From NCBI GenBank assembly GCA_001600455.1, contig BCKC01000010.1:1308144-1372143 (forward strand): a stretch of 64,000 bases of DNA, in the 5' to 3' direction. The position numbers were made by a program, and so were the translations under genes. Of this stretch, positions 45,513-57,231 are shown in pieces. The stretch is from Endocalyx cinctus. Taxonomy: Eukaryota; Ascomycota; Sordariomycetes; Amphisphaeriales; Apiosporaceae. The notes below the pieces were generated by a model. It had not been told where the DNA came from, did not search any database, and saw nothing but the letters and a program-made list of their open reading frames with translations. The first letter of the stretch is position 1. Every line of letters starts with the position of its first letter.

Positions 45513-47675
45513 TTTTGTTTTTATCTCTATTTGTTTCTTTCCTTTTTATTTTTTTCTGTTTGGTCTACTACTTTAGGGACTAAAGGATGATGATTGTTTG
45601 GAAGACCCCTTAAATACCTCTCATGGCGACATAAGTTTTACCAAAGAAAAAAAAAAAAAGAGAGAGAGAGAGAGAGAGAGCAATAATTAAGGTACCACGA
45701 ATACCAAGAAAGGCTCAAAATTTTAAGGTTTCAGTTTATGTATGTGTTCAATGAGTTGGCAAACCAACTGATCTTGCTTACGGGGGAATACAGCCTTGAG
45801 CTATCCCGAGACGGTGATGATATTCTTTAGAACGAAAGAGGATCTCTTCTCGTAAGGCGCATCATATTCCCTTTCGAGAAATAAGTAGTATGTGAAAATG
45901 CTGCATAGCTGCTGACGGTATTTAAAGAGAAAGAAAAAAAAATCCACTCATCTCAACGAGAAGAACAACAAAACACATGCTAGTGACCCTCTCTTCTCAC
46001 GGGCTAGATTTAATCTTTTATTTTTTTCTCCTTTAGACTTTTCAATTGGCTATGTTGGTATATGGTTATCCGACAACCAAATAACGAAGGAACCGGTACC
46101 ATGGTCCGTGTACCCAATTAATCATTAATCTGACCCTCCCTCGCTATCCTTGTCTCTTTATTCTTTTCTTCACTGCCTTACCATTATATACCCTTGATTG
46201 TTTTTTTTTTTACAAAGGATAAGGGTGTAATATGTACGTTGGTTAATATTTATAATAATGCCCTCGAACCGAGCCGTTCCTTTCTTCCTTCGCCGGTTGG
46301 TTCCTTTTTATTTATTTATTTCAACCAACCAATATCTCTTAAAGGAAAGACGAAGGTAGGTGTGCATTCTTTTCCCGCATTCCGTCAAAAGAGGCGAAGA
46401 GGGTGAGAGAGAGAGAGATAAATTCGACGTCCAGGATGACATTCTAAGCGAACCTTGCAGGGATAAGGGATTAAAATATCCATGTAATCGATCTCGTTGG
46501 CTTGCATTTTGATAGCTGCCGGCTCAGGTATATACTTACATATTTTGTCTCAGCTTTATTCTCCCCTCGGGTATTTTCTCAATAAACTTATCCTAGCTGT
46601 GCATTAATACACGTGGTTTAAGATGCTTAAATTTATTTTTTGTCCCTTATTTTTCTCCTTTTATTGATTATTTGATCTTTCTTATTAAAAATGAAGACCG
46701 ATACGTTCGCGTATCGATGTAGGCGGCCAAGAACCCGTCAGACTCATAATCCTATATATTACGCTGCTGTACATGTCTACTGAGTATGAAGCTGACAACA
46801 TAACCTGTATGTGGATCGATCATCGGGTTGATAAAAAAAAAAAAAAAAAAAAAAAAAACGTCCCACCAACGATCGTGACACTGTCTACGACGATAACAGT
46901 TTTTTCTTTGCTTCGTTTAAGTCTTTACACCAATAATAATGATTCATGATTCTTTCCTCGGAACCAATCCCGAGCGACCAATAATAATAAAATGAACAAT
47001 CCGGGTCAAAGAGAACGGGGAATAATGTCGTCGTTTATATACCACCTAGATTTGGTATTTTCCCTGCTTTTTGTTTATATCTGATATTTTATATTACTTT
47101 CAGCATAAAATTAATTAACCTTGGTATGGTATTGTTTGGTTTATGCATATTTTCTCGATGTTATGTACAGAATATTTCGGATGCGAAAGTCTCCGATGGA
47201 TCCAAGAGTATCTCGCTTACACGTTTTCCCCACGTCGCTTGGATGAGAAAGGCATACGATCGATTTTATTCATCTCGCGTATATTCTTGCTCCTCCTTTT
47301 TCATCCCTTCTTTTCTGTTATAATAATAGGTAACTTAGACTTACGAACTGTAAGTTGGTTGAAAGAGATCGGATATGATATATCCGATCAATACCTTTCT
47401 TTATTGGGACAGGTGAGGATAGGATACATGGTCAGACTGAAGCCACCTGATTCAATTGGTATTTTTCGCGATGCGTATTCACCCATACATATCGTATGAA
47501 TATCAAAATCCTATTTCTTTCACATATATCTACTTTATTTTCATCTATTTATCAGGTCAACTAGATTAATAGACCAATTACTACATATAACATCAAAGCA
47601 GTTGACAAGTAATGCAGTGAATATCCCATAGAAAAATTGAAGAACAAAAAAGCTAGATAAATAATCATCAAATTG

Positions 47676-47721
<46 letters not shown>

Positions 47722-48056
47722 CTATTTCGTATATAAGATAAATATGCAATAGAAAATCAAGTCTCATCCATCCTCGAGCTATGCATTTACCATCCCATGC
47801 CATATGTGAATCATGAAACCAACGCCATCTAATTAATACCAGATGAAATTCTATCGTGTATATCCATGCGTGTATGTTTCGTCTCTACCTCTTCCCCCTT
47901 TAATTCTGATTCGGAAGTCTACTAACTCCGCACTTCATTCCAAGGAAAAAAAGAAAAAAAGAAGAGAAAAATTCCCCAACTTGTTTCTTTTTTCAGACGA
48001 CTTTAGTCACCAACTTACACAGTACCCTTTCCCCTTTCCCCTTCCCCTCACCTCCA
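45513..48056. other. 2.5 kb spacer with simple repeats
   Basis: AT-rich, with an AG run (45660-45680), an A run (46833-46858) and a TA microsatellite (47681-47717). The ORFs present are short and unconvincing. Confidence 0.5.
47681..47717. repeat. (TA)n microsatellite, 37 nt
   Basis: Uninterrupted TA repeat of about 18 units in the spacer between the ABCG and allantoinase genes. Confidence 0.9.
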
Positions 48057-49813
48057 TCACGCCATCCTCTTCTCCACAATCGCCTCGCCCGACGGCGTCC
48101 CGACCACGAACCCGGCGTTCCCGGCGCCGTGCTCGTAAATCTTGCGACCGCGCAGCCACGTCTCCTTGACGCGGCCGACGAACTTCTTGCCGTCCCAGGG
48201 GGAGCACCGGTTCTTCCAGTGCATGCCCGCCGCGTCGAGCTGCCACTCCTCGCCCTCGTCGAACACGCACACGTCCGCGTCCGCGCCGACCCGGAGGGCG
48301 CCTTTCCGGTGCGCGAGCCCCACCTGCTTCGCCGTCGCGGCGCAGCAGAGCCGGACCATGTCCACGACGTCGGGGACCGCGGCCGAAGGACGGGAAGATT
48401 TTCGCGCGAGCGCCGTCGTGTGCAGTATCGGTAAGCCTAACCCGACCGAGGAGATCCCGCCCCAGGCGGCGAAGAAGTCGCCCCGGTTCTTCGCCTCGTC
48501 TTCTTTTCGCAGCGCCTGATCCGCCGAGACGTCGACGCCCGAGTCCGAGTGGTGCATCGACGGGGCCTCGGCGGGCTGCAGGTGAGGCGGCAAGAGCTTG
48601 AGCTCGGGCGTGCAGGGGGAGTGGTCGGACACGACGGTGCGGATGCACGAGTCGGGCCGCGCGAGCTCGTCCCACAGCCCGTCCTGGTTCGCGCGCTCGC
48701 GGATGGGCGGGCAGCACTTGTAGCGGCAGTCGCCGTCGTCGACGGCCTCGGCCTCGAGCCCGAGGTAGTGGAAGCACGTCTCGGCCGTGACGTCGACGCC
48801 CGAGGCGCGGGCCGCCCGCAGGATCGGGATCGCCTCCGTCGCCGATAGGTGCACCACGTGCAGGTGCAGGTCGGGCGCGAGGTGCGCGAGCGAGACGATC
48901 TCGTCGATCGCGCACGTCTCGAACCGCGCCGGCCGCGACTCGAGGAACGTCCGGTACGCGTTCAGCGCCCCGTGAGGCGCCAGCGGCGGGTCCGAAGTCT
49001 GCACCGCGTCCCCGACCGAGTCGGCGATCGGCGGGATCATCTCGGCGTGGAACATGAGCGTCGTGGGCGTCCCGTTTAGCGTTTTCATGGCGAGCGCGAT
49101 GTCCTCCGACGAGATAGCCGGGAACTCGTCGACCTGTTTTAAGAGAAAGAAGAAGAAAGGAAAATGCACGTTAGTGTATGTGCGTGGATAAGGGCAAAGA
49201 GTGGTGCGCCAGCTTAAAAAACTGTTCTTTTATTGATCATGCACACGCATACATAGGTGAATTTTGCAAGAGATAAGAAGAAAAAAATGCTTACACCAGA
49301 CTCGATCAAAAACCCTTTAAACCCTCGCACACCCTCCTCGACAAGGGGCAGCAGCTCGTGCGCGTTACCGGGTATGACACCACCGTAAAACCCGACGTCG
49401 ACCCAGCACTGTCCCCGGCTAGCGGCCAACTTCTCTCGAAACCCGGCGACGGTCGTAGTCGGGGGGATAGCGTTCAACGGCATATCGACGACGGTGGTGA
49501 CGCCTCCGGCGGCGGCGGCCCTGGTGCCGGTGTGAAAGCCTTCCCACTCGGTGCGACCCGGCTCGTTGAGGTGCACGTGCGCGTCCACGAGGCCCGGGAT
49601 GAGCAGCTTCGAGCCGTAATCCACGTACGCGGCCGAGGGCGGGAACGCGTCCCGCGGGAGCACGGTCGGCGCGACGGCTTCGATCTTGCCCGTCGAGGCG
49701 GATACGGTGATGCTCGCGGGCGTGAGCACGAGGCTGCCGTCTTCGAGGGTCAGGACCGCTCGCGTGGATACGAGGACGGTGGTTTGGTCCTTATCGGGGC
49801 CGGATGTCGCCAT
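48057..49813 (-). CDS. DAL1: Allantoinase (2 exons)
   Basis: Exons 49813-49295 and 49133-48057 join in phase 0 to 531 aa. It converts allantoin to allantoate in purine catabolism. Metal-binding HxH is at His79/His81 in DAHVHLNEPGRTEWEGF. The carboxylated lysine is Lys166 in FKGFLIESG, and VVSDHSPC provides the catalytic aspartate region (VSDHSPC). The N-terminal part GKIEAVAPT and the C-terminal GADADVCVFDEGE and WLRGRKIYEHG are usual for cyclic amidohydrolases. The intron (161 nt) starts GTAAGC and ends AACAG. It has a ~40-aa low-homology insert with SDSGVDVSADQALRK. GATA-type sites upstream suit nitrogen control by an AreA/NIT2-like factor. Confidence 0.93.
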
Positions 49814-49950
49814 TGTGGGTGGTCTTCCTTGTCGTGACTCTTTTAACCGGGGTAAAATGCTGATTTGACCTTTAAAATCGGGAACTCGGAGATTACTTAA
49901 TATATAATCCCGAGATTACCCAAGCCGACGATAATAATATGAGGATTCGG

Positions 49951-50066
49951 CTTATCGCACGCAATGGATTATGGTGTAGAGGAGGCTCTTAAGGATCTTG
50001 ATTATGGGGGTGGGGTGGGAGATAAGAGATCCGGGGAACGGCGCAAGGAATGGAAATAGAGATAAA
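49951..50066. promoter_or_regulatory. GATA-type sites upstream of allantoinase
   Basis: Three HGATAR-like sites upstream of the ATG at 49813: CTTATC at 49951-49956 (minus-strand CGATAAG), GATAAG at 50021-50026 and GATAAA at 50061-50066. AreA/NIT2 factors bind HGATAR in nitrogen catabolism promoters. The motif is short, so chance hits are possible. Confidence 0.45.
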
Positions 50067-51660
50067 GACGTTAGAGACAATGTTGCTAGCTTACTAGCAA
50101 TGATGGGTTCTGGAGCTAATAAGAGAGTGAGCTGCTAATTTCTCGGATTTGGTACTGTCTAAGAATGGTACGTGAATAAATTAAGGCAAAGTGTGATCAA
50201 AGAAGGAGAGTGTTGGCAGGACAAGAGAAGAGAGAGAAAAGAAGGGAGAAATCGGTAGGAAATGAATTCCTGACTAGACGATACGAAGAACAAGAAGAAC
50301 TAAGGGGGAAACAGTGACTCGCTTGAGGATCCGCAATGATACCTACCGCCTTTCTCGGTAACAAACCGGCGCTTGTCTTTTAATTTGTATAACATCGTAA
50401 CCATTCTGGGCGACCCTTTGTGGGGTGCATTATAGCGAATATGTCTATCTCTTTATTACCTTACCTTATTTCCCTTACCATCTTTTCTTTCCTCTTTTTT
50501 CTCTCTCTTTTTTTCCCCGACTTTACGTACTTAAGCACCTACTAGATAAGTATTCGCTTTTATCGCAATTCATCTTCCGTTTTGATTCCGTCCATTTCCA
50601 TGAAGTAGATAAACAGACTAACAGAGAGATAGAGATAGATAACGAGTCGGTATTTCAAGATCTTTAAAAGGCCTGATTGGTCTAGTTTAGTCGGTATAGA
50701 GCAGGGTTGGACGGGTATGCAGGTATAAAATGCGCTGTACGACATGTCTAGAAAAAAGCAAAGAAAGAGAGATAAGGGAATTCTAAAATTATGATTATAA
50801 AAGGGTTTAATTATTTTAGAACGATCGCTGAAACCGGTGAGAATAGGTTTGTTATCGTCGAGTTTTGATTCGTTGAAATTATTGTTTTACTCGTATTAGC
50901 ACTTTCGTAGTCTTTTCCCTTCACTTTAGTTTTAGTATCGTCACCGGAATTCGCCGATTTTCCAGAGAGCCAAATATTGTCCAAGAATCTGACAACCCTT
51001 TATAGAATTGGTGAGAGAAGAATATGATGATACTGAAAAGAAAGAAGCAAAGGTATTCAGTGAAATAAATACAAGATATCTATAAAATTATATACCTATA
51101 CCCGTAAAATATCACCTTGTGTTTACTTATTTACTTATAAGTATCGGCCTCTAGAACAAGTCCAACATAAATTCACGGTCTCCTCCGATAACTATCACAG
51201 GAAATGAAGAATCGATACTTCCGTTTACCAGCTCAATTTTTATCGAGTAATAGTTTTCTACTTGATTCGGCTTGAAGTTTTGATCGAGTAATCCGTTTTT
51301 CTTTTTGTTTTAGCTCCTTCGCAAATTAGATATTATCTTTTCACGCTAGATTATGACTTTACTGAGATGCATTCCAGCGAATATAGACGACATCTTGTCT
51401 GGCCCCTCGTACTCCGTAACGATTCAAATATATAAAACGGGCTCGATCTGACTTTAGCTTCAGTGTCTTGAATATCAATTCTACGAACTTATAAACGTGG
51501 AAGATATGTTAATTTAGAAACAAGCATATATAGGTATTATCTGTAAATATGTATGTATAGATACATAGATCTACCACTATTAATTACTTCAAGGCATTCG
51601 CTACACCAGTAGAGTTATTATCTAGGACTATTAGAGCCGACTTTCCGAGAAACATTGAAT
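50067..51660. other. Spacer upstream of allantoinase, no gene seen
   Basis: 1.6 kb, AT-rich; no gene, tRNA or long repeat found. Confidence 0.5.
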
Positions 51661-51892
51661 TGCTCAGTACATCATGGATGAAGTTTACGAAGCTTCCGTC
51701 AGCTTAGCAGTGGGACAAAGGCGTAGTTTTAAGAGTCGAATGGCTATTGTATTGATTCTTGACCTTAATTATATTCTATCTTCGGGGCGAGAGACCTCCC
51801 TTACATAGACGCATTCTACCGGGAATACCCTCCGGGTAGCCGTAGGTGCACACCTCGAATTCGAACGTAACTAAGACCTCTGAAATGCCCCT
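51661..51892 (-). mobile_element. Degenerate solo-LTR-like relic, minus orientation
   Basis: Reverse-complement homologue of the 21057-21308 relic, with shared blocks GGTCTTAG, CGTCTATGTAAGGGAGG, GGTCAAGAATCAAT, CCCACTGCTAAGCT and a terminal TGAGCA. The two copies are clearly related but diverged. No internal retrotransposon sequence is present. Confidence 0.6.
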
Positions 51893-52914
51893 GGATCGTG
51901 GCAAACTCATTTATACCCCGTTCATGCATGAAGCTAGAGTGCAGACGAGGGAATAAGCGCGCTTTACAGCGGCAAAGTAATAACACTTTTGATCTTTATA
52001 GCTCAGTATCTAAGTCAGGACAATCAAGATGGTACGTATGAGGTGATTACCGCGGCTTCAGAGGAAAGCTGTTCGTACCCGTACTATACAGTCGGCCTTG
52101 TACAGAATCGTAATTTTGTGGACCGTATCACACACTCTCCAAGAAGGGTCGACTTCATATCATCAATTGAGTCCCTGGTCAGAATAATACATGTTCTATT
52201 GCTTCCACAGGCTGTACACTGCCGTCACGGAGGGTGGTCAGCAGTTATTGTCAACGGACATATAACTATCTTCAGCTACTCTTGTCCCAGGCAGAACTTT
52301 TTTTTTGTCCTTACTGCAAATAAGAGGGCATAGATGCCGACGTAGTAATCTAGACACGAAATGAACAAGAAGCTGACCGTTGAACTGATATGTTGTTGCG
52401 TAATCCATAATTAGGCATCAGGATAACTACACACAAGTCTTCGGGTGATTATCATGTGCCCTCGACATGTCAGTGACCATGATTACTCCTTGTATACTTC
52501 TCAAAATATGGGGGAAATGGATTCTGAAATTTAAACACTATAGCCTTCATGTCATAAGGGAGAGGCTGACGGTCGCCGTCGTAATGATAGGAAACATATA
52601 GATTCAGATGATAGAAAAGTCGCTTGAATTTTGCTGACTAGTTCCTTCCTTCACATTTAGAATTATCTATGAAATAAATGTACTTAAGTAGACAGTACCA
52701 AAATTGCAAACTTCCGTCCGACCCATTGATATTATTTTGAGGAGTCAAGCCAGGATTTCCCGTTCAATCTGCCCAAAAGTAGACCAATCCCCCTTTTCCG
52801 TTAACACCGGTAAACAATCAATTTATCAAACTCTTCGTAGTTATACATAGCTCTTCGTTAATCTAATCTAATCACCTAAACAGGTTCGTAAACCTTTTCG
52901 TATCGGATATCACC
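51893..52914. other. Spacer, no gene seen
   Basis: About 1 kb between the LTR-like relic and the small minus-strand gene. A 114-codon ORF at 51989 has no recognisable feature, and I do not call it. Confidence 0.45.
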
Positions 52915-53310
52915 TCACATTTTCGACTCTGTGATTGATACACTTCTCGTTAGCCGTTTTACGGGTTTCTCTTTCGTTTATCTCAAAATCTCGAAGGTTT
53001 TATTTTTTAAGAAATCACTTAAGAACTTACCTGCCAACACTTTAAACGTGAAACCCATGGTAGGATACCAATCGTCGCTGGGCTTGGGTTTCGAGACCAG
53101 CGCCTTTTGGGAAGTACCGAGCTTAGCCTTGACCTTCGCTATGCCCTTGTCCAGTATTGTCGAAGACTTGGTTTCCGAGCCTTTCTCGGCGTTCGTCATC
53201 TTCGTATATTTGGTCGTAGTTTCCGCTACGAGCGTCTTATCCGAAGATGTAGAAAGTCGAGGTTTCGAAGAGGAGGGAGAAAGAGACGAAGTGGTGCGTG
53301 TGCTCGACAT
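52915..53310 (-). CDS. Small uncharacterised protein (2 exons)
   Basis: Exons 53310-53031 and 52928-52915 join to 97 aa; the 102-nt intron starts GTAAGT, has GCTAAC as branch site and ends CACAG. The protein is Ser/Thr/Lys-rich, hydrophilic, with PSDDWYPTMGFTFKVLAESKM at its end (19-residue core plus the splice). I do not recognise the family. The splice pattern, and the low antisense support, argue for a real gene, but the composition is low-complexity. It faces the Zn2Cys6 gene divergently (1.4 kb). Confidence 0.4.
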
Positions 53311-54696
53311 GATGAAATTTGTATGTGACTTGAAGAATTGGGCTATTAGGAGAGATTATCGTGACTGAAATGATTCAGTTTCACTGAAATAGAGAAGAAG
53401 AAATGAAGTAAGTTTAGTTTGTGTCAATTGTATATAGTATATTATTAGTTACTTGTAATTTTAGATAGGTGGTAATTGTTTCCTTGGAGATGCCTGAGCT
53501 GCCTAGCATATAAGGATGGGAAGGAGCCGGCTGCATTTTTATATAAAAAATGACTATACATATTGTCGCCTGGAAGTCCTATAACATTGCCTAGTCACCT
53601 CCTTTTTTTTTTCCGCTTTGTATTATTTCCGTCGCAATGGCTGCTGACGGCTTCGGGATGGAGAGTCTCGGTATGACTCAGCCGGCGCCGGCCATGCTGC
53701 TTCTGCATGCATGCAGCTAGGCAGTGTAATTAATCTACTGATTCACACCGCATCCACCCACGGCTTGCAGGGGTTTCTACCGTATACTTTACGCATATAC
53801 TTCATCGGCTTCTCTCGGTTTGGTATGACCTCACGAGCGACAACGAGGCTTATCCTATGCGATGTCGTTGCTAATGGAAATGACCGTATGCCTGGATCTA
53901 GATTTCGTTAATCGAAAAAATGAGCGTATCACACCTACTGCGGTATTAGCTTTATCAATTAATTGATTTCATCCTTAGAGCTCCAAGTACAATATCCTAT
54001 ATACTAAAGCTAATCTGGAATAGTTGTTGAGTGTTAGGTAACCTCTTTTCCATCTAGGCAACAAGAATACTTTATACCGTAAAGTATCTCTTTGCTTCTT
54101 GAATCTTCAGTATCACACCTACTGAATATCAAATGTTTTTTGTCCTTTATATCACTAATTGTCCTTAACAAGGGGAAAAAAGTGAATCTCTAATCCATCT
54201 TATGTCCGATTGCCATTTGTCCTTTGTGATCGAATGAAACTTGGCAGTCTGTTTTTCGAAGGGTTTAATTAGATTGCTTACAGTAGTACAGTACCCTGAG
54301 TATTTGGTGGTCAGTGGTGACCGCTAAACGGACGCCATTAAACCGCTAAATCACTACACTTACTGTGTACAGAACATGTCTAAAAATATATTTACCTGAA
54401 ATTTTCAACATGGGAATAAGAGATATATTATACAGAATTTATATCAGATTAGATCGCGATAAACGATAATTCCGAAAGGAAGTTGGCAAAGGAGATTAAC
54501 CCCCGCAGTACTATCTATTTTAGTGATGGACCGTAAACGTTACGTGGGGTTGTAAGCCGACACTAATTGAACCGAAGCCGAAACCGAAGCCGCTTCTCGT
54601 TTCCTTTACCTTCACCAGTGGATGATGATATAGGCACCCACTTATCACCATGCGGACTACTTTCTTGTCTCTGAAAAGTCTCTTAGGTTGAATAAT
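53311..54696. other. Divergent spacer upstream of the Zn2Cys6 gene
   Basis: 1.4 kb; contains short palindromes such as CCGGCGCCGG and TGCATGCATGCA (~53683-53714). No gene is supported. Confidence 0.45.
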
Positions 54697-57231
54697 ATGG
54701 AAGACTCTCCTCAAGTTCCACTTCTACGTCGACCGAATGGACGACCTCAAGCTTGTGAAGTAAGTTCTGTCAGAAAACGTGGATTAATCTTAGAGGTGGT
54801 GACACAGAAAATTAACAGGTTTATGACCTGCATACGTAGCCATGTCGTAAGCGAAAAGTTGCATGCGATCATAAGCAGCCCATCTGTAATAGATGTGTAA
54901 AAAGGGGCCAGGCAGATAACTGCGTCTACCTCATATCCCGCCAGAACCAGGCAGCCCCGCCATCATCATCACCATTATCCAACAATGCCAGCCCACAACC
55001 GCCAGTCGCAGTATCCTCCCCGTCAATGCGCTCGGATCGACCCTATAATCGATCCGCCAGAGCACCATCCTCGCTAGCGCAGCAAGCGAATCCATACCGT
55101 TCGAGACAGCAGTTACTACCGAGGACCGCAGGGTGTTCAGGGTACCTCGGCTTCACCAGTTTCGAGCCCGTTTACGAGGAGACTCAGAATAGTCTATCCG
55201 TCATCCGCGGCTCGTCCTCCGTAGACGCCACGCCGTCGACAGATCAACCCGATCAGGATATTTCTAGCAACCCCTCGCTCAGAGACACGTTCACACTCAC
55301 CCCCAGAACTCGGGATGTCTGTATGTTTATCCTACGACATATACCCGACGAAGCCACCGGAAGAGCCGCCTTCAGAAGACTGCAGTACCGGTTCTTGGTC
55401 GAGATTATAATCGGCAGAGCTTTCGACACCTTCTACGAAACCTTCGGGCGGTTCTTCAGCGGCAACCAACGCCGCGATTCCGACCTCGAGGGGCTGTCCC
55501 AGCTTTTGTGCGCTAACACCGCACGTCCCCTTGCGGACGAGGACGAGGATGAACCGGATGTCTGGTTAAGCCATTTCACCGGACCCAACACGCGGTGGGA
55601 AATCATCGGCTTGTTTTTCAGCCTGTGGCACTTCTGGAAGACTCCCGAGTACGTGCCCAGGACTCACCGGGCCGAGGGGTCTCGCAAGAGCAGTGAGATA
55701 GAACTGGAATGTTTGGAGCTCTGCATAGAACTGTGTAAAGAGATGTCTACGGCTAATTTGATCCTGTTATGTCTTTCCCAGAATCGAACTGCGCGCGAAA
55801 GCATGGAGACCGGTGACGCAAGTAAGTTTCGTCTCTTTCTCTCTCCCTATACCTATTTTTTTTTCCCTCTCCGTAATTCTATTTTCAAGTTACGCCGAAA
55901 TTCACAGTTAACATCGTGAAGATCTCAGAGCTTGGGCCTCGCACGCCCAGACCGTCGCCATGGTCACGTTTCTAGGCTACCACGCGCTGGAGGACTCGAA
56001 AGAGTACCGACCCAGCCTTCCGTCCGAGCTCAGGCGCAGGCTGTACTATCAGGTCTACACGATGGACAAGACGCTGGTAGCGTTCACGGGACGACCACCG
56101 CTGCTCAGCCGACGCTTCGCGTCGATGCCGTTGCCGCTCGACTTCGACTTCACCGACCTGCGCGCCCCTCGCAGCCAGCTCCTGAAGGCTCACGAAACCT
56201 TGGACGAGCGGGGATGGAATAAGGACGGCGCTTTCAAGTCGAACACGGGAATACGCGCGAGATCCATCCTTGCGTTCATCAGAGAGGATTTGTATGAGAT
56301 TGCCCTCGGTCGATCGCAGGCTTATTCTGTTCAGACTCTTTTGTACGTTCTCTCTTACTCTCTCTTCATATTAATGAAACGAAAAAGGAAAAAAAAAAAA
56401 AACTCTTATTATTTGACTCGGTTCTAAGTCAGCTAACTTTATGGTTATTTCTGATGTACAGGGAGATTCGAGATCGTGAGTTGAAAACGTTTGAAGAGCT
56501 TCCCGACGTGGTCAAGTATCGCGAAGGAGACCTCGAAAATCTACGGTTTGACGTCGAGCTCCTCGCCACGAGACTGTTGGTGCAGCTCGAGCATCTTCAG
56601 AACTTATTCTTCGCCGAGAGACTTCTGAGCCGGCATTACAATCATGATAAGAGCAATCTACTGCTGATAAGTTACGACTTGATTATAAACACTCTCCCCT
56701 TTTGGACCCACCTGGATCGACTATCCGCCATGAGGGACGATTGCGAGTGGCTCGTAAGTTCCTCTATCTCTCTCGGTGTCTACTCCCCTACCATACTTCT
56801 ACTTTAAGACGATAAAACTGACCTTAACCTCCTTTTTGTCCCGACTTCACGCTGAAAAGGTCATGACCTTCGCCGTACCCGCCGGCGGCATCCTCTGCCT
56901 CGAGCTCCTCAAGCCCACCATCATCGGCCTCTCGACGCCGGCCCCGCACCACCCGCACATCACGAGGTCGAGCATCGTCCAAAAGCTCAGCCTCCTGAGC
57001 GGATTCCTCGACTGGATCAAGCCGTCGGCGCCGAACGGGGATCTCTGCGGTAAGGCCAACTCGATCATCAAGCAGATCCTCGACCAGACCATGAACCCGC
57101 CGCGCTCGTCCGGAGAGCCGAACCACGACGCGTTCGGCGGCGGATGGGATTTCCCTACCCAGCTGGACTTTGATTTCGATCTGATCGATACTTTTAGCTG
57201 GACGAGGCCGGATTTCTCGGCGGCTCGTTAG
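54697..57231 (+). CDS. Zn(II)2Cys6 transcription factor with fungal regulatory domain (5 exons)
   Basis: Exons 54697-54759, 54840-55821, 55922-56342, 56462-56753 and 56860-57231 join in frame to 709 aa. The zinc cluster is Cys20, 23, 30, 37, 40 and 49 (CEPCRKRKVACDHKQPICNRC split by the first intron after Cys20-Glu21), the exact C-x2-C-x6-C-x6-C-x2-C-x8-C pattern. A Ser/Gln/Pro-rich linker follows, then the middle homology region with LGYHALEDSKEY (exon 3) and CEWLVMTFAVPAGGILCLELL (exons 4-5). It should be a nuclear DNA-binding regulator. The ATG at 54697 lies just before the cluster. Two introns use an AAG acceptor (55919-55921 and 56857-56859 region). It has no obvious cluster of target genes next to it. 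Confidence 0.85.

Noticed and set aside
51989..52333. 114-codon frame in the spacer
   Set aside because: No motif, no splice signals and composition like random ORFs in this AT-rich spacer.
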